Assembly (NCBI GenBank): GCA_905235325.1 | Contig: CAJOLE010000044.1 | Location: 1-38,457, forward strand | Direction: 5' to 3' | Length of the DNA: 38,457 nucleotides | Origin: an uncultured Prevotella sp. | GTDB lineage: Bacteria; Bacteroidota; Bacteroidia; Bacteroidales; Bacteroidaceae | Shown here: piece by piece, positions 1 through 6,624 of the stretch | Layout of the letters: every line of letters begins with the position of its first letter | How positions within the stretch are numbered: the first letter of the stretch is position 1 | Notes under the pieces: model-generated | Told to the model about the DNA's origin: nothing | The model's input: the letters and a program-made list of their open reading frames with translations, nothing else | Database searches by the model: none | Made by a program: the position numbers and the translations under genes

Positions 1-348
1 CCTTTTGCTCATCGTGAGGAGGTAAAGGTAAAAGACCACGTTGTGACAATAGAAGGACTGTCCGACAAAGGCGCAACCCACTATGAAGTAATCTTTTACA
101 CACTCGAACTCGGGCAAGATTATAAGATCTATCTTACCAACCACATCGACGGTGAAGAATATACCGTTGCCTACCAGTACGGACAACAGGGATTTCAAGA
201 AGTTCCACTCGAACCTGTGCTGAAAAAGGCCATCGAGGCATCAGATGTCTTCCATTTCGACGGCAACACATTTATTGCCTACAAAAACCAGCAACTCGTT
301 TCTGAACTTAAATTCGATTACGGCAAATATCAATTTGTGAAGAAATAA
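1..348 (+). CDS. C-terminal part of an unrecognised protein (truncated by window start)
   Basis: The reading frame is open from the first base and ends at TAA 346-348. A GTG at 43 could serve as a start, but codons before it are also open, so this is most likely the last 115 residues of a longer protein. The visible part is hydrophilic and rich in aromatic residues and charge, with alternating short strands (for example HYEVIFYTLEL and YTVAYQYGQQG) that suggest a beta-rich domain. There is no membrane segment or catalytic motif. I do not recognise the family. It is followed by a repeat-rich gene-free tract, so it is probably not cotranscribed with acpP. Confidence 0.6.
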   Translation, partial: PFAHREEVKVKDHVVTIEGLSDKGATHYEVIFYTLELGQDYKIYLTNHIDGEEYTVAYQYGQQGFQEVPLEPVLKKAIEASDVFHFDGNTFIAYKNQQLVSELKFDYGKYQFVKK

Positions 349-473
349 AGGTACGCGAGCTGAGCTTACGCTTCCTGCCCTGACAGGCATGAAGGGGAAG
401 GCCGCGCTGCGGGTTCCCGTCCTTTGGGTGATACCCGCCGTTCTGAGCCTATAATTGGAAATAACAGGAATCA

Positions 474-542
474 TCCTACACTCCCTACACTTCCTACACC
501 TGCCCGACTTTTTTAGGTGTAGGAAGTGTAGGGAGTGTAGGA
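474..542 (+). repeat. Long perfect hairpin of 9-nt units (copy A)
   Basis: Arms 474-501 and 515-542 are perfect 28-nt inverted repeats separated by a 13-nt loop. Each arm is three 9-nt units of the type TCCTACACT plus one base. The loop carries a T run, so transcribed RNA could fold into a terminator-like stem. The same structure recurs at 19887-19955 and, half visible, at 38418-38457, which argues that it is a mobile or dispersed repeat and not only the terminator of the gene ending at 348. Confidence 0.9.
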
Positions 543-662
543 TAAAAAGTACAAATAACAACTATATATAGGGGGCAAGGCGTAAGGACGCAGTCCGCAA
601 AGGGGGCTTTCACGCTGACTGCGGGGCAGGAACCGACACCTGAACCGACACCTAAGGTTGGT

Positions 663-742
663 AAGTTTATAAGTTTATAAGTTTATAAGTTAGTAAGGTT
701 ATAAGGTTATAAGTTGGTAAGGTTATAAGGTTGGAGGTTGAA
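663..742 (+). repeat. Octamer microsatellite AAGTTTAT
   Basis: About ten consecutive 8-nt units follow one another without gaps. The first three are exact AAGTTTAT, followed by variants such as AAGGTTAT, AAGTTGGT and AAGGTTGG. The degeneration increases towards the right. Such octamer arrays can change length by slippage. This array is present only in copy A of the composite repeat. Confidence 0.85.
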
Positions 743-760
743 GGTTGATGGGCTGAATGG

Positions 761-855
761 GAAAAGGCGGCGGGTTTTTGGGAAAAGGCGGCGGGTTTTT
801 GAGAAAAGGCGGCGGGTTTTGCGGAAAAGGCGGCGGGTTTTGGGCAAAAGGTGGC
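761..855 (+). repeat. 21-nt tandem repeat, about 4.5 units
   Basis: Units start at 761, 782, 803, 824 and 845 and share the core AAAAGGCGGCGGGTTTT, with variation confined mostly to the last few bases. The 21-nt period keeps all frames open, which explains glycine- or proline-rich spurious ORFs on both strands here. The same unit occurs in inverted orientation in copy B at 19651-19710. Confidence 0.85.
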
Positions 856-1042
856 GGCAGGACAGGGCCGGAGCTGCCGCCGCCGCTGTATGAATTTTTC
901 TGCCAGCCAGAGGTATGCGTCATCACGACAAGAAAGTCTTGCGATGGCAGCCAATATGCGCAGGCAAAGCCCAAAAAGGGGCTATTCTTTGCACAATTGC
1001 ACCCCAAATGTGCATAGCAAAGTCACTTTTTCTTGAAAAAAT

Positions 1043-1073
1043 TTGCGTAACTGACGGAAATTGTGTTACTTTG
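1043..1073 (+). promoter_or_regulatory. Promoter of acpP
   Basis: TTG at 1043-1045 is separated by 20 bases from TTACTTTG at 1066-1073, one mismatch from the Bacteroidetes -7 consensus TAnnTTTG. The predicted transcript would have a leader of about 70 nt. A TTTTCTTGAAAAAA near-palindrome centred at about 1034 lies about 31 bases upstream of the -7 box. Confidence 0.7.
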
Positions 1074-1150
1074 CACCCGCAAACGGCAAAAAGCCGTAAA
1101 AAATGTTTCAAGATAGCAAAAAATTATTAACATTTTAAAGATTAAAAATC

Positions 1151-1387
1151 ATGTCAGAAATTGAAAGCAAAGTAAAGGCAATTATTGTAGACAAGTTAGG
1201 TGTTGACGATGCAGAGGTAAAGCCCGAAGCAAGTTTCACAAACGATCTCGGCGCAGATTCTCTCGACACCGTAGAGCTCATCATGGAGTTTGAGAAGGAG
1301 TTCGGCATTTCTATTCCCGACGATAAGGCAGAGAAGATTGGCACCGTTGGCGACGCCATCGCTTATATCGAGGAGAATTCAAAATAA
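1151..1387 (+). CDS. acpP: Acyl carrier protein
   Basis: A 78-residue acidic protein with the full ACP fold. It carries growing acyl chains on a 4'-phosphopantetheine arm for type II fatty acid synthesis in the cytoplasm. The attachment serine is Ser37 in the GADSLD motif, followed by the recognition helix [12 protein letters not shown]. Length and sequence are canonical. It is the first gene of the acpP-fabF-rnc group, and the 116-nt gap to fabF holds an inverted repeat that may let acpP be expressed above fabF. It has its own promoter at 1043-1073. Confidence 0.97.
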   Translation: MSEIESKVKAIIVDKLGVDDAEVKPEASFTNDLGADSLDTVELIMEFEKEFGISIPDDKAEKIGTVGDAIAYIEENSK

Positions 1388-1395
1388 AAAGTAAC

Positions 1396-1486
1396 AAGTC
1401 CCCCTTACTGCCCCCGAGGGGTCTTCTTTAGTTTTATTCTTATGAATTATTCTATTGAAGTCCCCTCGGGGTTCGTATGGGGGCTT
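1396..1486 (+). repeat. Imperfect inverted repeat between acpP and fabF
   Basis: Arms of about 30 nt at 1396-1426 and 1457-1486 are imperfect reverse complements, both rich in C/G runs with a CCCCGAGGGG or CCCCTCGGGG core, around an AT-rich loop of 30 nt. In RNA this would form a long stem directly after the acpP stop codon. It could act as a partial terminator or as an RNA-stability element giving high AcpP levels. It could equally be a small dispersed repeat of the GC-rich type that also surrounds the DUF559 domain at 18544-19101. Confidence 0.7.
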
Positions 1487-1503
1487 ACTGATTTAGCATT
1501 TTT

Positions 1504-2766
1504 ATGGAATTAAAAAGAGTTGTCGTAACAGGTCTTGGTGCCGTGACGCCCGTCGGCAATACGCCCGACGAGATGTGGAATAACCTTCTGGCAGGCGTCA
1601 GCGGAGCTGCTCCTATTACGCTTTTCGATACAACCCTGTTCAAGACCAAGTTTGCCTGCGAGGTGAAGAACCTCAACGTCAACGACTATCTGGACCGCAA
1701 GGAAGCTCGCAAGATGGACCGCTACACGCAGCTGGGCATGATTGCTGCCATGCAGGCCGTGACGGACTGCGGCATGGACCTGGAGCAGGCCGACAAGAAC
1801 CGCATCGGCGTGGTCTTCGGCGTTGGCATCGGCGGTATCAAGACCTTCGAGGAGGAGGTGAAATACTACGGCCAGCACGAGGCCGACGGTCCGAAGTTCA
1901 ACCCCTTCTTCATTCCGAAGATGATAGCCGACATTGCTGCCGGCCAGATTTCGATCATGTATGGCTTCCACGGCCCCAACTACATCACGGCCTCGGCCTG
2001 CGCTTCGTCGTCGAACGCACTGGCTGACGCCTTCAACCTGATTCGCTTAGGCAAGGCAGATGCTATCGTGGCCGGCGGTGCCGAGGCTGCCGTCTGTGCT
2101 ACCGGCGTGGGCGGCTTCAACGCCATGCACGCGCTGTCGACCCGCAACGACGAGCCAGAGAAGGCCAGCCGCCCGTTCAGCGCCAGCCGCGACGGATTCA
2201 TCATGGGCGAGGGAGCCGGCTGTCTCATTCTCGAGGAGCTGGAGCACGCCAAGGCTCGCGGTGCCAAGATCTACGCCGAGATGGTCGGTGCCGGCATGAG
2301 TGCCGACGCTCACCACATCACCGCCTCCCACCCCGAGGGTCTCGGTGCGAAGCTGGTGATGGAGAACGCCCTGGAGGATGCCGGCCTGAAGCCCGAGGAG
2401 ATTGACTATATCAACGTCCACGGCACGAGCACCCACGTCGGCGACATCTCCGAGGCCAAGGCCATCAAGGATGTATTCGGCGACGCAGCCTTCAAGCTGA
2501 ACATCTCGTCGACGAAGTCGATGACGGGCCACCTGCTCGGTGCTGCCGGTGCCATCGAGGCCATGGTCACCGTGCTGGCCGTCAAGAACGACATCGTGCC
2601 GCCTACCATCAACCACGAGGAGGGCGACGAGGATCCTGAGATTGACTATAACTTGAACTTCACCTTCAACAAGGCACAGCAGCGCACCGTCCGCGCCGGA
2701 CTCTCCAACACGTTCGGCTTCGGCGGCCACAACGCCTGTGTCGTCTTCAAGAAGTATGAGGCTTAA
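1504..2766 (+). CDS. fabF: Beta-ketoacyl-ACP synthase II
   Basis: A 420-residue thiolase-fold condensing enzyme that elongates acyl-ACP with malonyl-ACP. The Cys-His-His catalytic triad of the family is present: Cys166 in TASACASSS, His306 in NVHGTSTHVGD and His343 in MTGHLLGAAGA. The C-terminal SNTFGFGGHNA glycine-rich motif is also intact. The length is typical of FabF. It follows acpP, its substrate carrier, and its stop codon overlaps the start of rnc, which fits an acpP-fabF-rnc transcription unit. Confidence 0.97.
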   Translation: MELKRVVVTGLGAVTPVGNTPDEMWNNLLAGVSGAAPITLFDTTLFKTKFACEVKNLNVNDYLDRKEARKMDRYTQLGMIAAMQAVTDCGMDLEQADKNRIGVVFGVGIGGIKTFEEEVKYYGQHEADGPKFNPFFIPKMIADIAAGQISIMYGFHGPNYITASACASSSNALADAFNLIRLGKADAIVAGGAEAAVCATGVGGFNAMHALSTRNDEPEKASRPFSASRDGFIMGEGAGCLILEELEHAKARGAKIYAEMVGAGMSADAHHITASHPEGLGAKLVMENALEDAGLKPEEIDYINVHGTSTHVGDISEAKAIKDVFGDAAFKLNISSTKSMTGHLLGAAGAIEAMVTVLAVKNDIVPPTINHEEGDEDPEIDYNLNFTFNKAQQRTVRAGLSNTFGFGGHNACVVFKKYEA

Positions 2767-3832
2767 TGACATTCTCGACCGCATAAGGCTCCCTTTCCGT
2801 CAGGAGAAGGAGCTTTTTTCTTCTCTTTATGAGGTGATGGGGTTCTATCCCCATAATATCAGTTACTACAAGCAGGCACTGATGCACAAGAGCATCGGGC
2901 GCCGCAACGAGAAGGGCAAGCCGCTGAACAACGAGCGCCTGGAGTTTCTCGGCGACGCACTGCTCGATGCCGTCGTGGGCCACATCGTCTACGACCATTT
3001 CCCCGGCAAGCGCGAGGGATTCCTCACCAACACCCGCTCGAAGCTCGTCAGCCGCGACACGCTTGGCAAGCTTGCCGAGGAAATGGGGCTGAAACGGCTC
3101 ATCGTCAGCAACGGACAGAGCAACTCGCACAACAGCTACATGGCCGGCAATGCCTTCGAGGCACTCGTAGGAGCCATCTATCTGGACCAGGGCTACGACG
3201 CCGTCACGCGGTTTATGAAGAAGCGCATCCTCGCCAAGCTTATCAACATCGACAAGGTGGCCTACAAGGAGGTGAACTTCAAGTCGAAACTCTTAGAGTG
3301 GAGCCAGAAGAACCGCGTGCGCATGGAGTACAAGATGAAGAAGCAGGAGCTTGACAAGGAGAGCGGCTCGCCCGTCTTCAAGTTCCAGGTCTTCATCGAG
3401 GGTGTGGCCGGCGAGTCGGGCAAGGGCTACTCGAAGAAGGAGGCCCAGCAGCAGGCTTCCGAGGCCACGCTGAAGCGGCTGAAGCGCGAACCGCAGTTCA
3501 TCGACGCCATCTTCACCGCCAAGTCGGAGCGCACGAAGATGGAGGAGATGCCCACGATGAGCGTCCCCGACCCGGAGGCCGAGCAGGAGTTCGTCATCCG
3601 ACAGGAGACGCCAGAGACACCTGAAACACCCAAATCACCTGAAACACGCGAAACGCCGGCAACGCCCGCCGCCGGGCAGGCCGCCGCCGGGCAAGCCGCT
3701 CCCGAAGCGGCTGCCGACGTGGCCGACGAGTTTGACCTGAGCGACATCAAGGCCACCCCCGAGGAGCTGTCGCGCGAAGACATCATCGCCGCTGCCGAGG
3801 CCGCCGCCTTCGACGAAGCGGCGAAGGCGTAG
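2756..3832 (+). CDS. rnc: Ribonuclease III with a long C-terminal tail
   Basis: Double-stranded-RNA endonuclease acting in rRNA processing. I chose ATG 2756 (MRLNDILDRIRLPF), which overlaps the last 11 bases of fabF, over the upstream in-frame ATG at 2738. The signature NERLEFLGDALLD lies at residues 59-71 with its acidic metal ligands intact. A double-stranded-RNA-binding domain covers about 165-245 (KGYSKKEAQQQASEATLKRL at its end). Past it lies an extra tail of about 110 residues made of ETPETPETPKSP-type and AAGQAAAGQAA-type repeats and an acidic, alanine-rich end. Typical RNase III ends near 230 residues, so the tail is unusual. It is probably disordered. Confidence 0.93.
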   Translation: MRLNDILDRIRLPFRQEKELFSSLYEVMGFYPHNISYYKQALMHKSIGRRNEKGKPLNNERLEFLGDALLDAVVGHIVYDHFPGKREGFLTNTRSKLVSRDTLGKLAEEMGLKRLIVSNGQSNSHNSYMAGNAFEALVGAIYLDQGYDAVTRFMKKRILAKLINIDKVAYKEVNFKSKLLEWSQKNRVRMEYKMKKQELDKESGSPVFKFQVFIEGVAGESGKGYSKKEAQQQASEATLKRLKREPQFIDAIFTAKSERTKMEEMPTMSVPDPEAEQEFVIRQETPETPETPKSPETRETPATPAAGQAAAGQAAPEAAADVADEFDLSDIKATPEELSREDIIAAAEAAAFDEAAKA

Positions 3833-3884
3833 CGACCTGACGGTGCCGTCGGCCCAAGCCGCCCCTTTCACACGAATTCAGCAG

Positions 3885-4658
3885 ATGACGGTATATACAT
3901 TCGACAACACGATGGACGGCCTGCTGACGGCCGTGTTCGACGTCTTCGACCTGAAGGAGCAGACGGTAGAGCTGCTCAGGGATGGCGACGCGCTGCCCCT
4001 CTTCTGCGACCATATATATAAGGTGCATACCGACGAGGAGAAGGCGCAGCGGGTGTGGGCCGGGCTTGAGAAGCGGCTGGCGCAGGAGACCATGCGGCTG
4101 ATCTCCGTCAGCTGGCAGTCGGAGCTGAGGGAGCTGAACCAGCCGCTCTTCCGGTATATATGCAAGGTATTCAGGCAGGGCGACATCGCCCGCAACTTCG
4201 CCGACCCCGACGTGCTGGCCGTGACGAACATAGCCCGGCGGGTGATGCACGAGCAGCTGAGGATGAAGCAGTTCATACGCTTCCAGAAGGCGAAGGACGG
4301 CACCTACCTCGCCGTCGTCTCGCCCGACCATGACGTGCTGCCACTTATTACCGACCACTTCGAGGGCCGCTTCAACGACCAGCCGTGGCTCATCTACGAT
4401 GCCAGGCGGCACTACGGGTATTATTATGATGGTAAAGCCGTCATACACATTACCTTCGAAAACGAAAATGCCGTTCCCTTCGACTTAGGGAACGGCAAAC
4501 TTAAGGATGATGTACTTAGTAGCGACGACCAGCTGCTACAGAATCTCTGGCGCACCTACTTCAAGGCCATCTGCATCAAGGAGCGCATGAACCCGCGCAA
4601 GCAACTCAGCGACATGCCCCGCCGTTACTGGAAATACATGACGGAGAAGAACGGCTGA
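3885..4658 (+). CDS. DUF4130 / TIGR03915-type probable DNA metabolism protein
   Basis: A 257-residue protein that I place in the family named probable DNA metabolism protein (TIGR03915, DUF4130), from the N-terminal TVYTFDNTMDGLLTAVFDVF, the central DHDVLPLITDHFEGRF and the C-terminal ERMNPRKQLSDMPRRYWKYM. I chose ATG 3885 because the family starts just before the YTFD motif; a GTG at 3843 is in frame but adds an atypical leader. Members usually lie beside a radical-SAM protein related to spore photoproduct lyase, but no such gene is near here. The biochemical role is unknown. It is 52 nt after rnc. Confidence 0.85.
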   Translation: MTVYTFDNTMDGLLTAVFDVFDLKEQTVELLRDGDALPLFCDHIYKVHTDEEKAQRVWAGLEKRLAQETMRLISVSWQSELRELNQPLFRYICKVFRQGDIARNFADPDVLAVTNIARRVMHEQLRMKQFIRFQKAKDGTYLAVVSPDHDVLPLITDHFEGRFNDQPWLIYDARRHYGYYYDGKAVIHITFENENAVPFDLGNGKLKDDVLSSDDQLLQNLWRTYFKAICIKERMNPRKQLSDMPRRYWKYMTEKNG

Positions 4659-4679
4659 CGTGACATCAAGACTCTTTTC

Positions 4680-5101
4680 TTAATCGTCAATTTCGATAAT
4701 CTGGAAAGAACGATTGAAATCCATTTCCATGCCGTTGTTCAACTTCACATCGTAACTGCCTCGACGGTCACGATCAATCTTGATGATGACGGCTCCTGGG
4801 AAGGTCTTCTGTACGCCGGCCTTGATCTGCTCGGGGATAAGGGCAGTTGGTACAGCCGAGGTCTTACAGTCGAATTCTCTCCAGTTTCCTCGTTTGTCAA
4901 ACTCACACCACTCTGGAACCTCACTGTGTAGTCGTCCCGGTCTACGGTGACGATGAGCGGCACCTTGTGGGCGAAATTTTTCTTCAGCATTGTCTGTGCC
5001 TGTGCGGGCAGCTGCTCGAAGGATATTACTCGGTCGTTATCGGCCATTACGGGTGCAAACATTGTCAGCACTAAAGCTAACATAACTAACATCTTTTTCA
5101 T
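4680..5101 (-). pseudogene. PepSY-like (DUF2874-type) secreted protein, frameshifted
   Basis: Read from 5101, the gene starts with a signal peptide (MKKMLVMLALVLTMFAPVMA) and a first PepSY-like half ending in DYTVRFQSGV. The frame is then lost near 4903-4906 and would run as an unrelated tail to 4745. In another frame the sequence continues as EFDKRGNWREFDCK, then a second PepSY-like half (IPEQIKAGVQKTFPGAVII) ending at TAA 4682-4680. Together these give one complete two-domain periplasmic protein of about 139 residues broken by one frameshift. The join is compatible with a 1-nt or 7-nt loss next to a repeated AGTTTG-like stretch. A sequencing error is the alternative explanation. Confidence 0.8.
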
Positions 5102-5149
5102 AATCGTAAATTTTTAAATTGTTAATACTTTTGTTTCTTAATTGTGATG

Positions 5150-5180
5150 CAAAGTTACGGCGGTTTTCAGCTCGTTCCAA
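5150..5180 (-). promoter_or_regulatory. Promoter of the PepSY-like gene
   Basis: On the minus strand TTG (5180-5178) is followed after 20 bases by TAACTTTG (5157-5150), a perfect Bacteroidetes -7 box. It points towards the start at 5101, with a leader of about 45 nt. Confidence 0.75.
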
Positions 5181-5204
5181 CTTTTTTCTTGTTTTTTGCT
5201 TCGC

Positions 5205-5266
5205 GTTGTTGCGACACACATAGGTTGTTGCGACAAATTCGGGGAAAGCTGTCAGATTTGTCGCAA
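5205..5266. promoter_or_regulatory. TTGCGACA repeats, possible operator
   Basis: GTTGTTGCGACA occurs twice as a direct repeat (5205-5216 and 5224-5235). The second copy is also the left half of a perfect 11-nt inverted repeat, TTGCGACAAAT at 5228-5238 and ATTTGTCGCAA at 5256-5266. The cluster lies between the divergent PepSY-like gene and ung, upstream of both promoters, and fits a binding site for a dimeric regulator. The regulator is unknown. Confidence 0.55.
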
Positions 5267-5335
5267 AAAACCTGTTTATTGATGTCAAAAAGGTAAAAAA
5301 CTGCTTTCCTCGTATTCCAATTCCTGAAAAAGTCG

Positions 5336-5343
5336 TATCTTTG
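5336..5343 (+). promoter_or_regulatory. -7 box upstream of ung
   Basis: TATCTTTG matches TAnnTTTG exactly and lies 22 nt before the ung start codon. No TTG is found at the expected -33 position, so strength or dependence on an activator cannot be judged. Confidence 0.6.
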
Positions 5344-5365
5344 TAGCTGAAATAGTTTTTCCAGT

Positions 5366-6031
5366 ATGAACGTACAGATAGAACCTACTTGGAAGGAGCG
5401 GCTGGCGACGGAATTTGAGAAACCCTACTTCGAGCAGCTGACAGGGGCGGTGCGGCAGGAGTACAGTCAGACGACGTGCTACCCGCCTGCGCGGCTGATA
5501 TTCAACGCCTTCAACCTGTGCCCGTTCGACCGGGTGAAGGTGGTCATTATCGGACAGGACCCGTACCACGAGCCTGGCCAGGCCCACGGGCTGAGCTTCT
5601 CGGTGCAGGACGGAGTGATGTTCCCGCCGTCATTACAAAATATCTTCAAGGAGATTGAGCAGGACCTCGGCACACCCGTGCCGCCGACGGGCAACCTGAC
5701 GCGCTGGGCCGAGCAGGGCGTGCTGCTGCTCAACGCTACGCTGACCGTGCGTGCCCACCAGGCCAACAGCCACTCCATGCTTGGTTGGCAGAAGTTCACC
5801 GATGCTGCCATCTACGCCTTAGCCTCAAATCGTGAGCACCTGGCCTATATGCTCTGGGGCGGCTATGCGCGCGGCAAGGCGTATATGATTCCCAAGGACC
5901 GCAACCTCGTCCTGGAGTCCGTCCACCCGTCGCCGCTCTCGGCCAACCGTGGCGGCTGGTTCGGCCAGCACCAGTTCTCGCGCTGCAATGAGTATCTGAA
6001 ACAGAACGGAATAGAGCCCATCGTATGGTAA
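5366..6031 (+). CDS. ung: Uracil-DNA glycosylase, family 1
   Basis: A 221-residue base-excision repair enzyme that removes uracil from DNA. The water-activating motif GQDPYHEPGQAHG contains Asp65, the LLLNATLTV core strand is present, and the leucine-loop motif HPSPLSA begins with His187, matching the family's catalytic histidine. The length is standard for Ung. Its end overlaps the start of the DUF3109 gene by 7 nt, so the two are translated from one message. Confidence 0.97.
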   Translation: MNVQIEPTWKERLATEFEKPYFEQLTGAVRQEYSQTTCYPPARLIFNAFNLCPFDRVKVVIIGQDPYHEPGQAHGLSFSVQDGVMFPPSLQNIFKEIEQDLGTPVPPTGNLTRWAEQGVLLLNATLTVRAHQANSHSMLGWQKFTDAAIYALASNREHLAYMLWGGYARGKAYMIPKDRNLVLESVHPSPLSANRGGWFGQHQFSRCNEYLKQNGIEPIVW

Positions 6032-6624
6032 AACTTCCTCCTATCCTCGAAGTGGGCGGCGTGCTCATTTCCTCCGACCTGCTGACCGAGCGCTTCTGCT
6101 GCGACTACGAGAAGTGCCGCGGCGTGTGCTGCATCGAGGGCGATGCCGGCGCACCGGTGACGATGGACGAGATTGCCGGCATCGAGGAGGCGCTCGACGT
6201 GGTGTGGAGCGACCTCTCGGCCTCGGCGCAGTCGGTCATCGACCGTCAGGGCGTAGCCTATACCGACCGGGAGGGCGACCTCGTAACGAGCATCGTGCGC
6301 GGGAAGGACTGCGTGTTCACGTGTTACGACGGCGACAACTGCCTGTGTGCCCTCGAGAAGGCTTACCGCAGCGGGAAGACGCAGTTCTGCAAGCCCGTCA
6401 GCTGTGCCCTCTATCCTATTCGCGCCCGTCAGTTTGCCGACGGCACCGTGGGCCTGAACTACCACCGCTGGAAAATCTGCGAGGATGCCGTCAGGAAAGG
6501 GCAGGCGCTCGACCTGCCCGTCTATAAGTTTCTGAGGGAGCCGCTGATCCGCCGCTTCGGCGAAGCGTGGTATCAGGAGCTCTGCACCGTGGCCGACGAG
6601 TTGCGCTCGCAGGGCTATCTATAG
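6025..6624 (+). CDS. DUF3109 family cysteine-rich protein
   Basis: A 199-residue protein recognised as DUF3109 by its cysteine pattern: [19 protein letters not shown] near residues 24-42, then [17 protein letters not shown] and [13 protein letters not shown]. These clusters resemble those of zinc or iron-sulfur binding YkgJ-like proteins, so it probably binds a metal, but its function is not established. The start ATG 6025 lies inside the end of ung. The 3' end overlaps by 6 nt with the convergent GH95 gene. Confidence 0.85.
   Translation: MVKLPPILEVGGVLISSDLLTERFCCDYEKCRGVCCIEGDAGAPVTMDEIAGIEEALDVVWSDLSASAQSVIDRQGVAYTDREGDLVTSIVRGKDCVFTCYDGDNCLCALEKAYRSGKTQFCKPVSCALYPIRARQFADGTVGLNYHRWKICEDAVRKGQALDLPVYKFLREPLIRRFGEAWYQELCTVADELRSQGYL

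Larger units (their letters stand above)
450..855 (+). repeat. Composite interspersed repeat, copy A
   Basis: This gene-free tract contains, in order, a short leader resembling the start of the other copies (ending GGAATCATCCTACAC), a 28-bp-arm hairpin (474-542), a 26-nt block (543-568) that is identical in copy B, two 12-nt units GAACCGACACCT (630-653), an octamer microsatellite (663-742) and a 21-nt tandem repeat (761-855). Copy B at 19651-19972 has the hairpin, block, 12-nt and 21-nt modules in the same order on the opposite strand but lacks the octamer. The ends of the element are approximate. Nothing else is visible in 349-449, and in 856-1042 I see only unique sequence. Confidence 0.8.

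Noticed and set aside
474..542. CRISPR array or clustered spacer repeats in the gene-free tract
   Set aside because: The repeats are hairpin arms and short direct tandem units without unique spacers, and no cas gene is present.
757..1017. Glycine-rich ORF across the 21-nt tandem repeat
   Set aside because: The 21-nt period opens all frames equally, opposite-strand ORFs are just as long, and no ribosome site or family is visible.
2047..2784. Long minus-strand ORF opposite fabF, and similar long antisense ORFs opposite porU, infB and the phosphatase
   Set aside because: In GC-rich genes the antisense frames stay open by codon bias. The sense products are all clear families.
5037..5288. 83-aa minus-strand ORF across the PepSY-ung gap
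   Set aside because: It runs through both a promoter and the operator-like repeats, and it has no family match that I know.
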